The position numbers were made by a program, and so were the translations under genes. 64,000 nucleotides of DNA from positions 62,001 through 126,000 of the forward strand of contig JAAEMX010000177.1 of NCBI GenBank assembly GCA_024225035.1. The letters run 5' to 3'. Source of the stretch: Lentisphaerota bacterium. Lineage in GTDB: Bacteria; Verrucomicrobiota; Lentisphaeria; Victivallales; Victivallaceae. Positions 1-9,064 of the stretch are shown here, piece after piece. How positions within the stretch are numbered: the stretch's first letter is position 1; the number at the start of each line of letters is the position of its first letter. The notes below the pieces were generated by a model. The model did no database searches and had not been told where the DNA came from. It saw nothing but the letters and a program-made list of their open reading frames with translations.

Positions 1-1
1 G

Positions 2-451
2 GAAGAAGTAGCAGGAGAACTTCCAGCTAAAAAAATTATGACAGCAGCCTTGTTTATGGAGCTAATCGCTCTTTTGATCAGAGCATTTGAGGTTAAACTT
101 GGAGAACAGTCCCATCTGCAAACAGGCATAGGCAAGGTCATAAGCTACTTGCACCACTATTTGAGCCAAGATATTACCGTAGGAGAAATGGCACAAATGG
201 CAAATATGCCGGAAAGTTCATTCAATAGAGCCTTTAAAAAAGCTACAGGAAGAGCTCCTGCAGCGTATCGCTTACAGTTACGCCTTAGGTATGCCAAAGC
301 AATGCAGCAAAACCCTGACCTTAAAATAATGGACATAGCAGCTAAAGTCGGCATTCAGGATAGTAACTATTTTTCACGGGTATTCAAAGCAGTTTACGCG
401 CAGACTCCCAGAGAATACCGTATTGCTAATCTTAGTCCGCAGCAAAGCTAG
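2..451 (+). CDS. AraC-family transcriptional regulator, C-terminal part (cut by window edge)
   Basis: The reading frame is open from the first bases of the window, so the start lies upstream; the ATG at 38 is probably internal. About the last 100 residues form a double helix-turn-helix DNA-binding domain of the AraC/XylS type: a first HTH around ITVGEMAQMANMPESSFNRAF, then a second HTH with IMDIAAKVGIQDSNYFSRVF and the family ending QTPREYR. The effector-binding N-terminal domain is missing, so the ligand cannot be predicted. Its stop codon overlaps the arnD stop by 4 bases in convergent orientation. Any role in controlling the arn genes is only a guess from position. Confidence 0.9.
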   Translation, partial: EEVAGELPAKKIMTAALFMELIALLIRAFEVKLGEQSHLQTGIGKVISYLHHYLSQDITVGEMAQMANMPESSFNRAFKKATGRAPAAYRLQLRLRYAKAMQQNPDLKIMDIAAKVGIQDSNYFSRVFKAVYAQTPREYRIANLSPQQS

Positions 452-1338
452 CGCTGAACACCAAGCCAGCCTTCGCGCCCCGGAAAAGATTCCTGAGCAA
501 CGCGTCCTTCCGGAATATTACCAGCATCTGCTGCAAGTTCACCTAACGGACAAAAACTCCAGCCGTCACGAATTGCCAAGGTCAAATATTCATCAAACAT
601 ATGCTGGCATTTTCCGCCCTCAGCTTCAGCATGTATCGTAAGTACATTCAATTCACCAGGCTTAAGCTTCTTAAGCATATATTCATTATAATTATCATCA
701 GTAATACCATCACGCCCGACAACTTCATCATAAGTGGGCATCGTTACAGGAACCTGCACCTGATCAAGCGGTTTACCATTCAAAACGGGACGGAATATAT
801 GAGTTCCGCGACAGTCACTGTTATATACAAAAGGAAATCCGGCTTTTTCTTCAAGGAGAGAATCAGTGCAGCGCCAACCCGGCACTGCCGAAGAAACTGG
901 CGCTTCTCCACAGATAGCAGTGAGACAGTCAACGCCTTTTTTTAAAGACTTGCGAATCTGTTCCGCCTTCATCTTATCAACTTTTGCCTGAATACGATGA
1001 TGATCCCAGGCATGAAGACCAATTTCCTGTCCACTTTCATGTGCGGCTTTTATAACATTACCCAAACGCTTCCCTATTTGAAGCCCCGGCCATGCAGTGC
1101 CCATAAGCACTATCTCAGGGCCATAGAGTCCTGCAGCATTGGTGCGCAGCATTTTCCAGGCAAATGCAGGCTTCAGCATGCGCCACAGGTGACGTCCCAT
1201 ATTATCAGGGCCGACAGAAAAGTAAAATGTCCCTTTAATTTTATGCTTCTTAAAAATACGCAGTAAATTCGGAACGCCTTGCTTTGTTCCCCTGAAAGTA
1301 TCTACATCTACTCTCAGCCCAATCACTTTATCCTTCAT
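448..1338 (-). CDS. arnD: ArnD-like 4-deoxy-4-formamido-L-arabinose-phosphoundecaprenol deformylase
   Basis: This is a polysaccharide-deacetylase-family protein of 296 residues, the usual ArnD length. Signature stretches shared with enterobacterial ArnD are visible: GLRVDVDTFRGTKQGVP near the N terminus (metal-binding Asp pair), FFSVGPDNMGRHLWR-like FYFSVGPDNMGRHLWRM, TAWPG, the metal site H-x-W-D-H-H (LHAWDHH), YNSDCRG, and the ending GREGWLG. In the Ara4N pathway ArnD removes the formyl group from Ara4FN on undecaprenyl phosphate. The start overlaps the end of the upstream arnT by 11 bases, so the two are translated as one operon with arnA. No strong Shine-Dalgarno is seen, consistent with coupling. 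Confidence 0.95.
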   Translation of the reverse strand: MKDKVIGLRVDVDTFRGTKQGVPNLLRIFKKHKIKGTFYFSVGPDNMGRHLWRMLKPAFAWKMLRTNAAGLYGPEIVLMGTAWPGLQIGKRLGNVIKAAHESGQEIGLHAWDHHRIQAKVDKMKAEQIRKSLKKGVDCLTAICGEAPVSSAVPGWRCTDSLLEEKAGFPFVYNSDCRGTHIFRPVLNGKPLDQVQVPVTMPTYDEVVGRDGITDDNYNEYMLKKLKPGELNVLTIHAEAEGGKCQHMFDEYLTLAIRDGWSFCPLGELAADAGNIPEGRVAQESFPGREGWLGVQR

Positions 1339-2989
1339 TATTCAGCACCCAGTAGTAATCTCTTCTGATCTTAAATCTTTTAACTTTTTTAAATCCTGCA
1401 GCAAGCAATGGTTTAATATCTTCGTCATCGCCACAGAGTAGATAGACAGTTTTACCCGGCGCAAGTTTTTCACCATCCCTATATTCAGGAAGTTTGCGAT
1501 CCAAATAAAAAACAGCTCCGCCACTGATACGTTCAATCGGGCGGTACAACCTGAGATCGTTTCCTTTATTGAGCAGGTTCTCGCAATAATCAAACAGAGG
1601 ATGATATGATTTACGTCCGTTCTGTGCAGCAAAAATTACTGTATCGATTGATACATAAGTAAAAGCCAAACCAACCAGAAAAGCGAATGACGCCCGGCGC
1701 ACCTGCCCTCTAAGCATTGCCGCAAGCATCCACAATCCAGCTACAAGCATTATCATACTTGAAACATAAGCCATGACCGAAAGCTTAACCACCAGACCAA
1801 CTATGAAAAAGGCAATTCCTGCTCCAATCATAGCTATGCATAACACTGATGACAAAATTTTAACAGCAAGGTTTACGTAATCAAATTTTTCAGGAAGCTT
1901 AAACTTACCAGTCAGAAGATCAGCTACCATAGAGCCTATCATCAAAGTTTCCGCTGCATAAAGCGGCAAAACATATACTTGACGTTTTCCTGCGGACATA
2001 GTCAACATCAGGTATGGAATAAACAGCCAGCAAAGCATGAACAGTGACATAGAGCTCTTTTCTTTCCAGAATCTCCGAACATGAAACCATATAGCAAACG
2101 GCAGCAAAACCGTCCAAGGTTGAAGCTGTTCAGGCAGTTTCAGGAAGTAGTAGTAAAATGGTGAGACATGCTCAGCGTGAAAACCGAAGAAACGGCCAAA
2201 ATTGTTTGTCCAGACAACTGTATAAACCGCGTCATAACCAGAGTGCAGGTAGAGTAGAAATACCCAGGTAGCAATTGGAATAAAGCTTAAGGCTGCTCCA
2301 CTGAAAAGGAAAAACCAGCTTTGCCAACTGAATTTCTTCTTGATATAAAAGTCATCAATGGCGAGCCAGAAAAACAAAGCAGAGCTAGGTATGGCCAATC
2401 CGACAAAGCTTTTTGAGAAAACCGCTCCCCCAAGGGCTAAACAAAATAACAAATACCAGCCAAGCTTATTTTTAAGCTTTTCAGAACGGCATATTTCCCA
2501 GAAAGCCCACATGGCAAAGGCGATAAAGACCGCCAAAAATATATCTATCATACACTTTCGGCTGTATCGCCAATACTGAGCGCTGGTGGCCAGCATAACA
2601 CTGGACAGCATCGCCCCGAGCCCAGACATTCCCATTCCTCGGGCCAAAGCAAAAATTGCCAGAACTCCAAAGAAAGAAGCTACAGCCGACGGAAACTTAG
2701 CTGCAAAATCAGTGTGTCCAAATAAATTGAACGATAAAGCGTCAGCCCAGAAGTACAGCGGCGGCTTTTCCAGAAACGGCCTGCCGTTCAAGCCGGGCTC
2801 AAGCCAATTTCCAAGCAGAGCTGTTTCTGCTGCAATCCCCGCCACCCTCGGCTCGTCTCCGCCCGAAAGGTGCCTGGATCCCAATCCTATAAAAAAGACA
2901 ATAAAAACGAAAACCGCCGCCAGAAAAAAATAGCGGCGGGGGCTGATATTACCTATCAGCACCCTGAATTTTTCCACGGCAGCGGTCAT
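1328..2989 (-). CDS. arnT: ArnT-like lipid A 4-amino-4-deoxy-L-arabinose transferase (GT83/PMT family), copy 1
   Basis: An integral-membrane glycosyltransferase of 553 residues with about a dozen hydrophobic segments. The first periplasmic loop carries the acidic motif of the PMT/ArnT fold (SGGDEPRVAGIAAE, residues about 42-55), and downstream comes the LEKPPLYFW motif. ArnT moves Ara4N from undecaprenyl phosphate to lipid A phosphates at the periplasmic face of the inner membrane. It lies between arnA (gap 25 bases, with a GGAG about 9 bases before the ATG) and arnD (11-base overlap). A second ArnT-like protein is at 35735-37468; the two differ in length and sequence, so acceptor or donor specificity may differ. 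The acceptor is inferred from context. Confidence 0.88.
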   Translation of the reverse strand: MTAAVEKFRVLIGNISPRRYFFLAAVFVFIVFFIGLGSRHLSGGDEPRVAGIAAETALLGNWLEPGLNGRPFLEKPPLYFWADALSFNLFGHTDFAAKFPSAVASFFGVLAIFALARGMGMSGLGAMLSSVMLATSAQYWRYSRKCMIDIFLAVFIAFAMWAFWEICRSEKLKNKLGWYLLFCLALGGAVFSKSFVGLAIPSSALFFWLAIDDFYIKKKFSWQSWFFLFSGAALSFIPIATWVFLLYLHSGYDAVYTVVWTNNFGRFFGFHAEHVSPFYYYFLKLPEQLQPWTVLLPFAIWFHVRRFWKEKSSMSLFMLCWLFIPYLMLTMSAGKRQVYVLPLYAAETLMIGSMVADLLTGKFKLPEKFDYVNLAVKILSSVLCIAMIGAGIAFFIVGLVVKLSVMAYVSSMIMLVAGLWMLAAMLRGQVRRASFAFLVGLAFTYVSIDTVIFAAQNGRKSYHPLFDYCENLLNKGNDLRLYRPIERISGGAVFYLDRKLPEYRDGEKLAPGKTVYLLCGDDEDIKPLLAAGFKKVKRFKIRRDYYWVLNNEG

Positions 2990-3014
2990 TACATAACTCC
3001 GTTAGAAGATATAA

Positions 3015-5012
3015 TTAGTCGTTGATGGCAAACTCGCCGGAATTAATAGCTTCATCCAGGAAGAAATCGAGAGTTGTTTCGATAGATTCTTCAAGAGTAA
3101 TCTCTGGCTCCCAATCCAACAGTTTCTTAGCATTCTTGATGCTAGGAACACGATGTTGAACATCCTGATAGCCTTTGCCATAAAACGCGCCACTTTCAAC
3201 AACAATATAACCTGCAAACGGCGGGAATTTGTCGCGGTGTGGATGTTTTTCAAACTTTTCAACCAGCATTTCGGCCATGTATTTAATACTTTCATTATTG
3301 ACCGGATTACCAATATTAACAATCTTACCGTTACAGTTATTCTTCTTATTATCAATAATACGGTAAAGAGCCTCGATACCTTCAGAGATATCAACAAAGG
3401 CACGTTTCTGTTCTCCGCCATCTACCAATTGAATAGGAGATCCCTGTACCAGATTAAGAATCAGCTGGGTAATAGCACGTGAGCTACCGATACGGGCAGA
3501 AGTCAGGCTGTCAAGGCGCGGGCCAATCCAGTTGAACGGACGGAACAGAGTAAAGTTGAGCTGTCCTTTGGCACCGTAAGCCCAGATAACACGGTCCAGG
3601 AGCTGCTTGGAAGTTGAGTAAATCCAACGCTGCATCCGAATCGGGCCAGTAATAAGGCTTGAGTTGTCTTCATCAAACTGCGCATCTTCACACATACCGT
3701 AAACTTCAGAAGTAGACGGGAAGATAATGCGTTTGTTGTATTTAACGCAGTAACGGACGATTCGCAGGTTTTCCTCGAAGTCCAGTTCAAATACGCGCAG
3801 GGGATTGCGAGTGTACTCAATCGGAGTCGCAATCGCAACCAGCGGCAGAATGATATCACATTTGCGGATATGGTACTCAATCCACTCAGTATGGATAGAG
3901 ATGTCACCTTCGCGGAAATGGAATCCCGGTTTATCCAGCAGATGGGTAATATAGTTGGAACGGAGATCCATACCGTAAACTTCATATTTACCGCTTGCCA
4001 GCAAGCGATCACTTAGGTGACTGCCGATAAAACCGTTTACACCAAGAATCAGCACGCTTTTCTTACGCTGGGTTTCTTTTACAACACGTGGATCAGAGCC
4101 GAAAACCATGTTCTTAACAATACGGGCTTCAGTAGCAAACTGGTCGCCAGTCATTAAAACACCGTCTTCAACCTGAGCAGCATCAACTTTAACAGCACCT
4201 TCACCGCATGCAATTGTCAATGGTAATGATGAGATTACAGTACCAGGCATAGCGCCTTCCGGATTTTCAGCCAGGCTGACTTTCCAGATCAAACATTTAC
4301 GGTCGCCCATAAAGCTGAACGCACCCGGGTACGGACAAGTGACCGCACGTACCAAATTGCGAACGTCTTCAGCAGGAGCCTGCCATTTGATTTCGCCGTC
4401 AGCAGGACCGCGACCGCCAAAGCAAGTTGCTTCAGCATCGTTCTGAGGTGTACGAGGAGCATTACCAGCTTTGATCAGCGGTAAAACTTTATTCAACATC
4501 TCACCTGAAGTCTCAGCAGCCTTCAAATGAAGAGTTTTTGCGTTATCATCATCGCCAATAGCGATTTTTTTCTGAGCAATAATGTCTCCGGCATCAGCTT
4601 TTTCAGCCATGTAATGCAGGGTTACACCAGTTTCAGTTTCGCCATTGACCAGCGCCCAGTTAATTGGAACTCTACCACGATATTTCGGCAGGAGTGAACC
4701 GTGCAGGTTCATGCAGCCGTTAACAGGAATGTCAAGAATTGGTTTCTTGAGCAGGTTGCGGTAGTAAAAAGAGAAAATAACATCAGGCTGCATTGCGCGA
4801 ATACGCTCAACCCAAACCGGATGATTGACATCTTCAGGAGCAAATACTGGGATGCCCTTTGCGGCTGCAACTTCCGCAACTGATCCAAACCAGACGTTTT
4901 CATTAGGATTATCTTTATGAGTAAAAACTGCTTGGATTTCAAAACCATTCTTCTCCAGGGCTTCAATCCCCACACAACCAATGTTGTGATAACCCAGTAC
5001 GACACATTTCAT
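3015..5012 (-). CDS. arnA: Bifunctional UDP-Ara4N formyltransferase / UDP-glucuronate oxidative decarboxylase
   Basis: A fusion of 665 residues (E. coli ArnA has 660). Residues 1 to about 305 are the 10-formyl-THF-dependent formyltransferase, with [20 protein letters not shown] and the active-site region KADAGDII. Residues about 315-665 are the NAD-dependent UDP-glucuronate C4 decarboxylase: Rossmann motif [10 protein letters not shown], the segment [10 protein letters not shown] with the catalytic Ser-Glu, YSTSK with the Tyr-x-x-x-Lys pair, and the catalytic-Arg region QHRVPS. Similarity to the enterobacterial enzyme is very strong throughout. A near-perfect AGGAGG precedes the ATG, and the gene leads the minus-strand arnA-arnT-arnD operon. 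Confidence 0.97.
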   Translation of the reverse strand: MKCVVLGYHNIGCVGIEALEKNGFEIQAVFTHKDNPNENVWFGSVAEVAAAKGIPVFAPEDVNHPVWVERIRAMQPDVIFSFYYRNLLKKPILDIPVNGCMNLHGSLLPKYRGRVPINWALVNGETETGVTLHYMAEKADAGDIIAQKKIAIGDDDNAKTLHLKAAETSGEMLNKVLPLIKAGNAPRTPQNDAEATCFGGRGPADGEIKWQAPAEDVRNLVRAVTCPYPGAFSFMGDRKCLIWKVSLAENPEGAMPGTVISSLPLTIACGEGAVKVDAAQVEDGVLMTGDQFATEARIVKNMVFGSDPRVVKETQRKKSVLILGVNGFIGSHLSDRLLASGKYEVYGMDLRSNYITHLLDKPGFHFREGDISIHTEWIEYHIRKCDIILPLVAIATPIEYTRNPLRVFELDFEENLRIVRYCVKYNKRIIFPSTSEVYGMCEDAQFDEDNSSLITGPIRMQRWIYSTSKQLLDRVIWAYGAKGQLNFTLFRPFNWIGPRLDSLTSARIGSSRAITQLILNLVQGSPIQLVDGGEQKRAFVDISEGIEALYRIIDNKKNNCNGKIVNIGNPVNNESIKYMAEMLVEKFEKHPHRDKFPPFAGYIVVESGAFYGKGYQDVQHRVPSIKNAKKLLDWEPEITLEESIETTLDFFLDEAINSGEFAIND

Positions 5013-5346
5013 TTCAGCCTCCTGAAATTCATATATTATTAATTAAAAATGTTTTACCAAATCGCTTAAAATTAAAAAATTTACATAACATAACCTGATT
5101 ATTTAATTTTGCTATTAAATACAGGCAAAAATCAAAATAAAAATAGCCTGTTCTTTTAGAATCCAAGGAGGTTAATTCCTTAAAAAGATATGCTGTTTTA
5201 CTGATATAACCTGTTTCATCGCAAACTTTTCAAGACTGCCAGCACAATCAAACATTAAAACAGCACATATCGACATAACAGCATTGAGTTCATGGACTAT
5301 AATTACAACTACAGCAAAGCACATAAATTATACGGAGACGACAGAG
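5013..5346. other. Divergent intergenic region between arnA and the ceramidase-like gene
   Basis: These 334 AT-rich bases must hold promoters in both directions. An AAGGAGG at about 5165 is not followed by a usable start codon. An upstream ATG at 5284 is in frame with the downstream gene, but the 21 extra residues look non-coding. No hairpin or riboswitch was recognised. Confidence 0.5.
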
Positions 5347-6864
5347 ATGCAAACAAATGAACTGCTAATTGGCTGGTCAGGAAAAGATGTGACCCCTTAC
5401 GGCAAGAAAGTTAACCTGACGGGCCAGTTTCACATGCGAATTACCGATAAAGTTAAAAACCCGGTAACAGTTACCGCACTGGCAATTTCTTCTAGCGACA
5501 TGCCTGAAAACAGTGCCGTATTTGTTTCCTGTGATACCGCAGTCATCCCAATGTACCTCGTTCGGGAATGCGAGGATAAAATTAAATTGATGCTGCCTGA
5601 TTTCCCCACAGAACAGTTAATTCTAAACGCCATTCATGGACATGCAGCTCCTACAATCAGGGAAGGTCTTTTTGATTTTAGCAATCTGTCTTCCGAAGAA
5701 GCAGAGAATTTCACTTACCCGAAAGAATATCGTGACTTCCTTTCTGACAAAATAGCTGAAGTTGCAGTGGAAAGCTGGCAAAATCGAAAAAAAGGCGCTA
5801 TTGCATGGGGAACAGACTATGTTGCAGCAGCACATAGCCGAAGAGCTGTTTACATGACTGATTTTAACCCCGATGCTATGCCCGGCTTGACTATAGAAAA
5901 AAATGCCCGAATGTATGGAAAAACAGACGTTCCGGAATTCAGTCACCTGGAAGGATATGAAGATCACACCACACAGTTCTTATTCACTTTTGATGCCAAC
6001 AAAAAGCTTACCGGCGCAGTAGTAAACATTGCATGCACTGCACAAATCTGCGAAAACAATATGCAAATCACGGCTGATTTCTGGCATGATACCAGAGAAC
6101 TGTTAAGAAAAGAATATGGCTCAGACTTATTTATATTGCCACAATGCGCACCAGCGGGAGATTTATCACCGTGTGTACTTGTCAACCCCAAAGCGGAAGC
6201 CAGAGCTCTAGCACTGAAAGAAAATGTACCTCTCGAAAATTTAGACTATTTAACCGCCAAATGTCGCGAAATCGGCAGAAAAATAAAAACAGCATTTGAT
6301 GATACTTGGAAATGGGCTAAAAAGGACATTAGAGAAAACGCTGCAGTACGACATACTGTTAAAACGCTTAACATCTCCAGACGCATGGTAACAGAAGGAG
6401 AATATAAAAAGAATCTTAAATGGATTGATGAATTAAAAACTTCCGGAAATCCAAACAAAAACAGCTTTATCGCCCGCTGTCAAGTTATTATCGACAGGTA
6501 CCATGAACAAAACAGCAAACCTACATTCCCTATCGAAATTCGCACTATCAAACTTGGAGATATAGCCTTTACCACTAATCCATTTGAACTATATCAGGAT
6601 TTCGGCATGAGGATACAGGCAAGAAGCCCGGCTGAACAAACTTTCAACATACAACTTTGCGGAAACCGTGCTCCAATGAATCTAATTGACAGTAACCCAG
6701 CCACCTTTCCGTTACGAGGCGGCACCTATCTGCCGACCAAACGCGCCGAACAAGGAGGTAGTTACGGAGCCAGCGTCTACTGCAATCCGGTAGGACACAC
6801 CGGAGGACAGCAAATCGTCGACAACACCATATGCGAGTTGAATAAGTTATTCAAAGATTCATAA
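5347..6864 (+). CDS. Neutral/alkaline ceramidase-like protein (N-terminal domain family)
   Basis: A protein of 505 residues if started at the ATG at 5347, which follows CGGAG at a suitable distance; the upstream ATG at 5284 adds 21 unconserved residues. The start ELLIGWSGKDVTPYG resembles the opening of neutral ceramidase-like proteins common in Planctomycetes and Lentisphaerota, and NAIHGHAAPTIREG looks like the zinc-ligand His region (NATHTHSGP-like in true ceramidases). No signal peptide is seen, and the length is shorter than true two-domain ceramidases (about 650-700 residues), so ceramide hydrolysis is not established. It may be a hydrolase acting on another amide. A strong terminator follows directly. 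Confidence 0.65.
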   Translation: MQTNELLIGWSGKDVTPYGKKVNLTGQFHMRITDKVKNPVTVTALAISSSDMPENSAVFVSCDTAVIPMYLVRECEDKIKLMLPDFPTEQLILNAIHGHAAPTIREGLFDFSNLSSEEAENFTYPKEYRDFLSDKIAEVAVESWQNRKKGAIAWGTDYVAAAHSRRAVYMTDFNPDAMPGLTIEKNARMYGKTDVPEFSHLEGYEDHTTQFLFTFDANKKLTGAVVNIACTAQICENNMQITADFWHDTRELLRKEYGSDLFILPQCAPAGDLSPCVLVNPKAEARALALKENVPLENLDYLTAKCREIGRKIKTAFDDTWKWAKKDIRENAAVRHTVKTLNISRRMVTEGEYKKNLKWIDELKTSGNPNKNSFIARCQVIIDRYHEQNSKPTFPIEIRTIKLGDIAFTTNPFELYQDFGMRIQARSPAEQTFNIQLCGNRAPMNLIDSNPATFPLRGGTYLPTKRAEQGGSYGASVYCNPVGHTGGQQIVDNTICELNKLFKDS

Positions 6865-6872
6865 ACATGCAC

Positions 6873-6911
6873 AGCTCTGGCACAACACTTGATTTTGCCA
6901 GAGCTTTTTTC
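6873..6911 (+). terminator. Rho-independent terminator after the ceramidase-like gene
   Basis: A perfect 10-bp stem, AGCTCTGGCA paired with TGCCAGAGCT, with a 13-base loop followed directly by a T tract. It lies 9 bases after the stop codon. Confidence 0.93.
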
Positions 6912-7315
6912 TCATAATAGATTTTTTGAGAAAAATCACTGTAAAAAGTTATCTATTGCTTTTTTATATTAAAACCTGCCCTCTGCAACATCATCAGTCA
7001 CGCCTTCACAAAACAAAGACAATTTTACTAAAATGCTTTAACGCCAACAACTTTTGTCTGATAATTCAAATACTAAAACCCAATCAAACCCACACAAAAA
7101 AACTTGCTAAACTTTTGATTTACAACATGTTTTTCATTAAACTAATTAATTAAAAACCTTGAATTACTAGATGATTTTTCTTGCTTTTATTCTAATACAT
7201 GATAGTAAGTAAGTTTATAGAATGTCATTCATTGATCTAATATTTTATCGTGGGATATAGATATAATTCCACTTTCGAAACATCCAAAAACTAAACAAGA
7301 AACAGGAGAACCTGA
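6912..7315. other. AT-rich intergenic region upstream of the CBM2-GH18 gene
   Basis: About 400 AT-rich bases. A 75-codon open frame at 6926-7153 has the composition of random AT-rich sequence and no ribosome binding site, so I do not call it. A TATAAT at 7262-7267 could be the -10 box for the chitinase gene, but no good -35 sits at 16-18 bases. CAGGAG lies just before the chitinase ATG. Confidence 0.5.
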
Positions 7316-8665
7316 ATGAAACGATTCCTAGTTCTCGTAATGATGGGTCTGACACTGTGCTTATTTTGTGCAGCCAAGGCAGACGATGTAAAGCTTGAAA
7401 CTAATTCAACGATTTCCAGTTGGACTGGCGGCTACGAAGTTGATGTCACAATCAAAAACACTTCCGAAGCTAAAATCACTTCCTGGAAAGGCTCTTTCAT
7501 TATACCAGCAGGACAAAGCCTTGGGTCAATCTGGTCCGTTGGCGACTCTCAAAGCCAATCCGTTTCAGGCGGCACTCAAGTAACATTCTCTAACCCAACA
7601 TGGGTAGGCGGAGGCGACCTCGAGCCCGGTGCCGAAGTTACCATGGGCATGACTATATCTAATACAAATGGAGCAACTCCCGGTATAAATGATCTAGCCG
7701 TAACCGGACAGTCACTTGCCCCTCCAGGACCTCCACAACCAGGCAAAGGCTTCCCTAAACAAGTGTTTGCACCTTACGTAGATGTTACCGCCTGGCCTAT
7801 GTTCAGCCTGGCTGAAAGTTTTAAGAAATCCGGTCAAAAATACTATACACTAGCTTTTATTGTGGCCGACAAAGATAATGAAGCCTCATGGGGCGGATAC
7901 TACAAAGCCCTTGACGGCAAATATTACTATGGCGACAATATAAACTTTATCCGCTCAGAAGGTGGAGATGTTATTGTCTCTTTTGGCGGTGCCAATGGCA
8001 TTCCTCTGGCATCAGCAATTAAAGATCCTCAAGAACTTGCGGATACTTACCAGAAAGTTATCGATGCATATAAACTCACCTGGGTTGATTTTGACATTGA
8101 AGGCACTTGGGTTGCTGACAGCAAATCTATAGCCAATCGTAATGCGGCTCTTAAAATTCTACAGGCAAACAATCCTGAACTCAAAGTTGCATTCTGCCTG
8201 CCAGTTCTACCAAGCGGGCTCACCCCTGACGGCGTAAACGTATTGCAAAATGCAAAAGACCATAATGTCCGCATTGACTGTGTAAACATCATGACTATGG
8301 ACTTTGGCGACAGCGCCGCTCCTGATCCTGACGGAAAAATGGGACAGTACTGTATAGATTCAGCGAAAAGCCTTTTCGGGCAGCTGCAAGCTTTGTACCC
8401 GGACAAACCTGCCTCTGAAATCTGGGAAATGATTGGCGCAACCCCAATGATTGGTCAAAACGATGTTCCTACTGAAATCATGTGGCAGCAGGACGCCTTA
8501 AAACTGACAACTTTCGCCAAGGAAAACAACATCAAATTAATTGCAATGTGGTCATCCAACCGTGACAATGGTGACAAGCGCGATCCATGGGCCAGTCCGG
8601 CTCACAGTGGATTGGAACAGGAAAACTGGGAATTCACCCATATATTCCAACAGTTCATGCGATAA
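7316..8665 (+). CDS. Secreted chitinase-like GH18 enzyme with N-terminal CBM2-type domain
   Basis: A protein of 449 residues. Residues 1-22 are a signal peptide ending near AKA. Residues about 24-130 look like a family 2 carbohydrate-binding module (repeated Thr/Ser/Trp pattern with SSWTGGY, ITSWKGSF, NPTWVGGG). A Pro-rich linker (APPGPPQPGKG) leads to a GH18 barrel from about residue 148. The catalytic strand reads TWVDFDIE, keeping Asp258, Asp260 and the proton donor Glu262 of DxxDxDxE; the first Asp of the motif is Thr. VSFGGANG and NIMTMDFG are further GH18 strands. It is expected to hydrolyse chitin or a related beta-1,4-GlcNAc polymer outside the cell. Close paralogues without the CBM lie at 56580 and 57877. 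Confidence 0.9.
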   Translation: MKRFLVLVMMGLTLCLFCAAKADDVKLETNSTISSWTGGYEVDVTIKNTSEAKITSWKGSFIIPAGQSLGSIWSVGDSQSQSVSGGTQVTFSNPTWVGGGDLEPGAEVTMGMTISNTNGATPGINDLAVTGQSLAPPGPPQPGKGFPKQVFAPYVDVTAWPMFSLAESFKKSGQKYYTLAFIVADKDNEASWGGYYKALDGKYYYGDNINFIRSEGGDVIVSFGGANGIPLASAIKDPQELADTYQKVIDAYKLTWVDFDIEGTWVADSKSIANRNAALKILQANNPELKVAFCLPVLPSGLTPDGVNVLQNAKDHNVRIDCVNIMTMDFGDSAAPDPDGKMGQYCIDSAKSLFGQLQALYPDKPASEIWEMIGATPMIGQNDVPTEIMWQQDALKLTTFAKENNIKLIAMWSSNRDNGDKRDPWASPAHSGLEQENWEFTHIFQQFMR

Positions 8666-8686
8666 ATTACATTTTAGTACATTCAA

Positions 8687-8713
8687 GGTCGCTCTCCGGA
8701 GCGGCCTTTTTTA
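8687..8713 (+). terminator. Rho-independent terminator after the CBM2-GH18 gene
   Basis: GGTCGCTC and GAGCGGCC form an 8-bp stem with one G-T pair and a TCCG loop, followed by TTTTTT. There is no T tract on the other strand, so it serves the plus-strand gene. Confidence 0.9.
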
Positions 8714-8734
8714 TTGCAGAGATTCTTAACCAAC

Positions 8735-9046
8735 TTAAGCCTTTACCATCCCAGCAAGAGCTTTGCACAATTCTTCTACGGGCACACCATAAACAAGGAT
8801 AGTTTTATTTCTCGAGGTTTCACCCGAAACTATAACCACTGAACTTTTGCTTACCTTTAAGCTCTTAGCTACAAACGTCACCAGCTCCTTGTTGGCTTTG
8901 CCGTCTACCGGTGGCGACTTGAGAAAGACTTTGATCACATCCCCCAAGATACCGCCAAAGGCATTACGCGAAGAACGCGGCTGCACTTTACATTTAAAAG
9001 TACAGCCGCGTTTAGTTTCAAAAATAATATTGTTAATACCGTTCAA
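8735..9046 (-). CDS. DUF167 / YggU-family protein
   Basis: A small protein of 103 residues with the family pattern: a short N-terminal strand region, KVQPRSSRNAFGG, then VFLKSPPVDGKANKELVTFVAKSL (central PPVDGKAN motif) and VVIVSGETSRNKTILV. Function in the cell is unknown; the fold is solved for E. coli YggU. The start appears to be TTG at 9046, with GGTG about 8 bases upstream, because the frame lacks an ATG covering the conserved N terminus. It follows ftsH by 18 bases and is probably cotranscribed with it. Confidence 0.85.
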   Translation of the reverse strand: MNGINNIIFETKRGCTFKCKVQPRSSRNAFGGILGDVIKVFLKSPPVDGKANKELVTFVAKSLKVSKSSVVIVSGETSRNKTILVYGVPVEELCKALAGMVKA

Positions 9047-9064
9047 AAGAATTCACCACGGTAT

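Noticed and set aside
448-2989. AraC gene at the window start as the arn regulator
   Set aside because: Only its DNA-binding half is seen and it is convergent with the arn operon; there is no evidence beyond adjacency.
6876-6892. TGGCAC-N5-TTGA resembling a sigma-54 -24/-12 promoter
   Set aside because: The GC of the -12 element is missing and the sequence is fully explained by the terminator stem.
6926-7153. Open frame of 75 codons between the ceramidase-like and CBM2-GH18 genes
   Set aside because: AT-rich random-looking peptide, no ribosome binding site, lies in a spacer right after a terminator.
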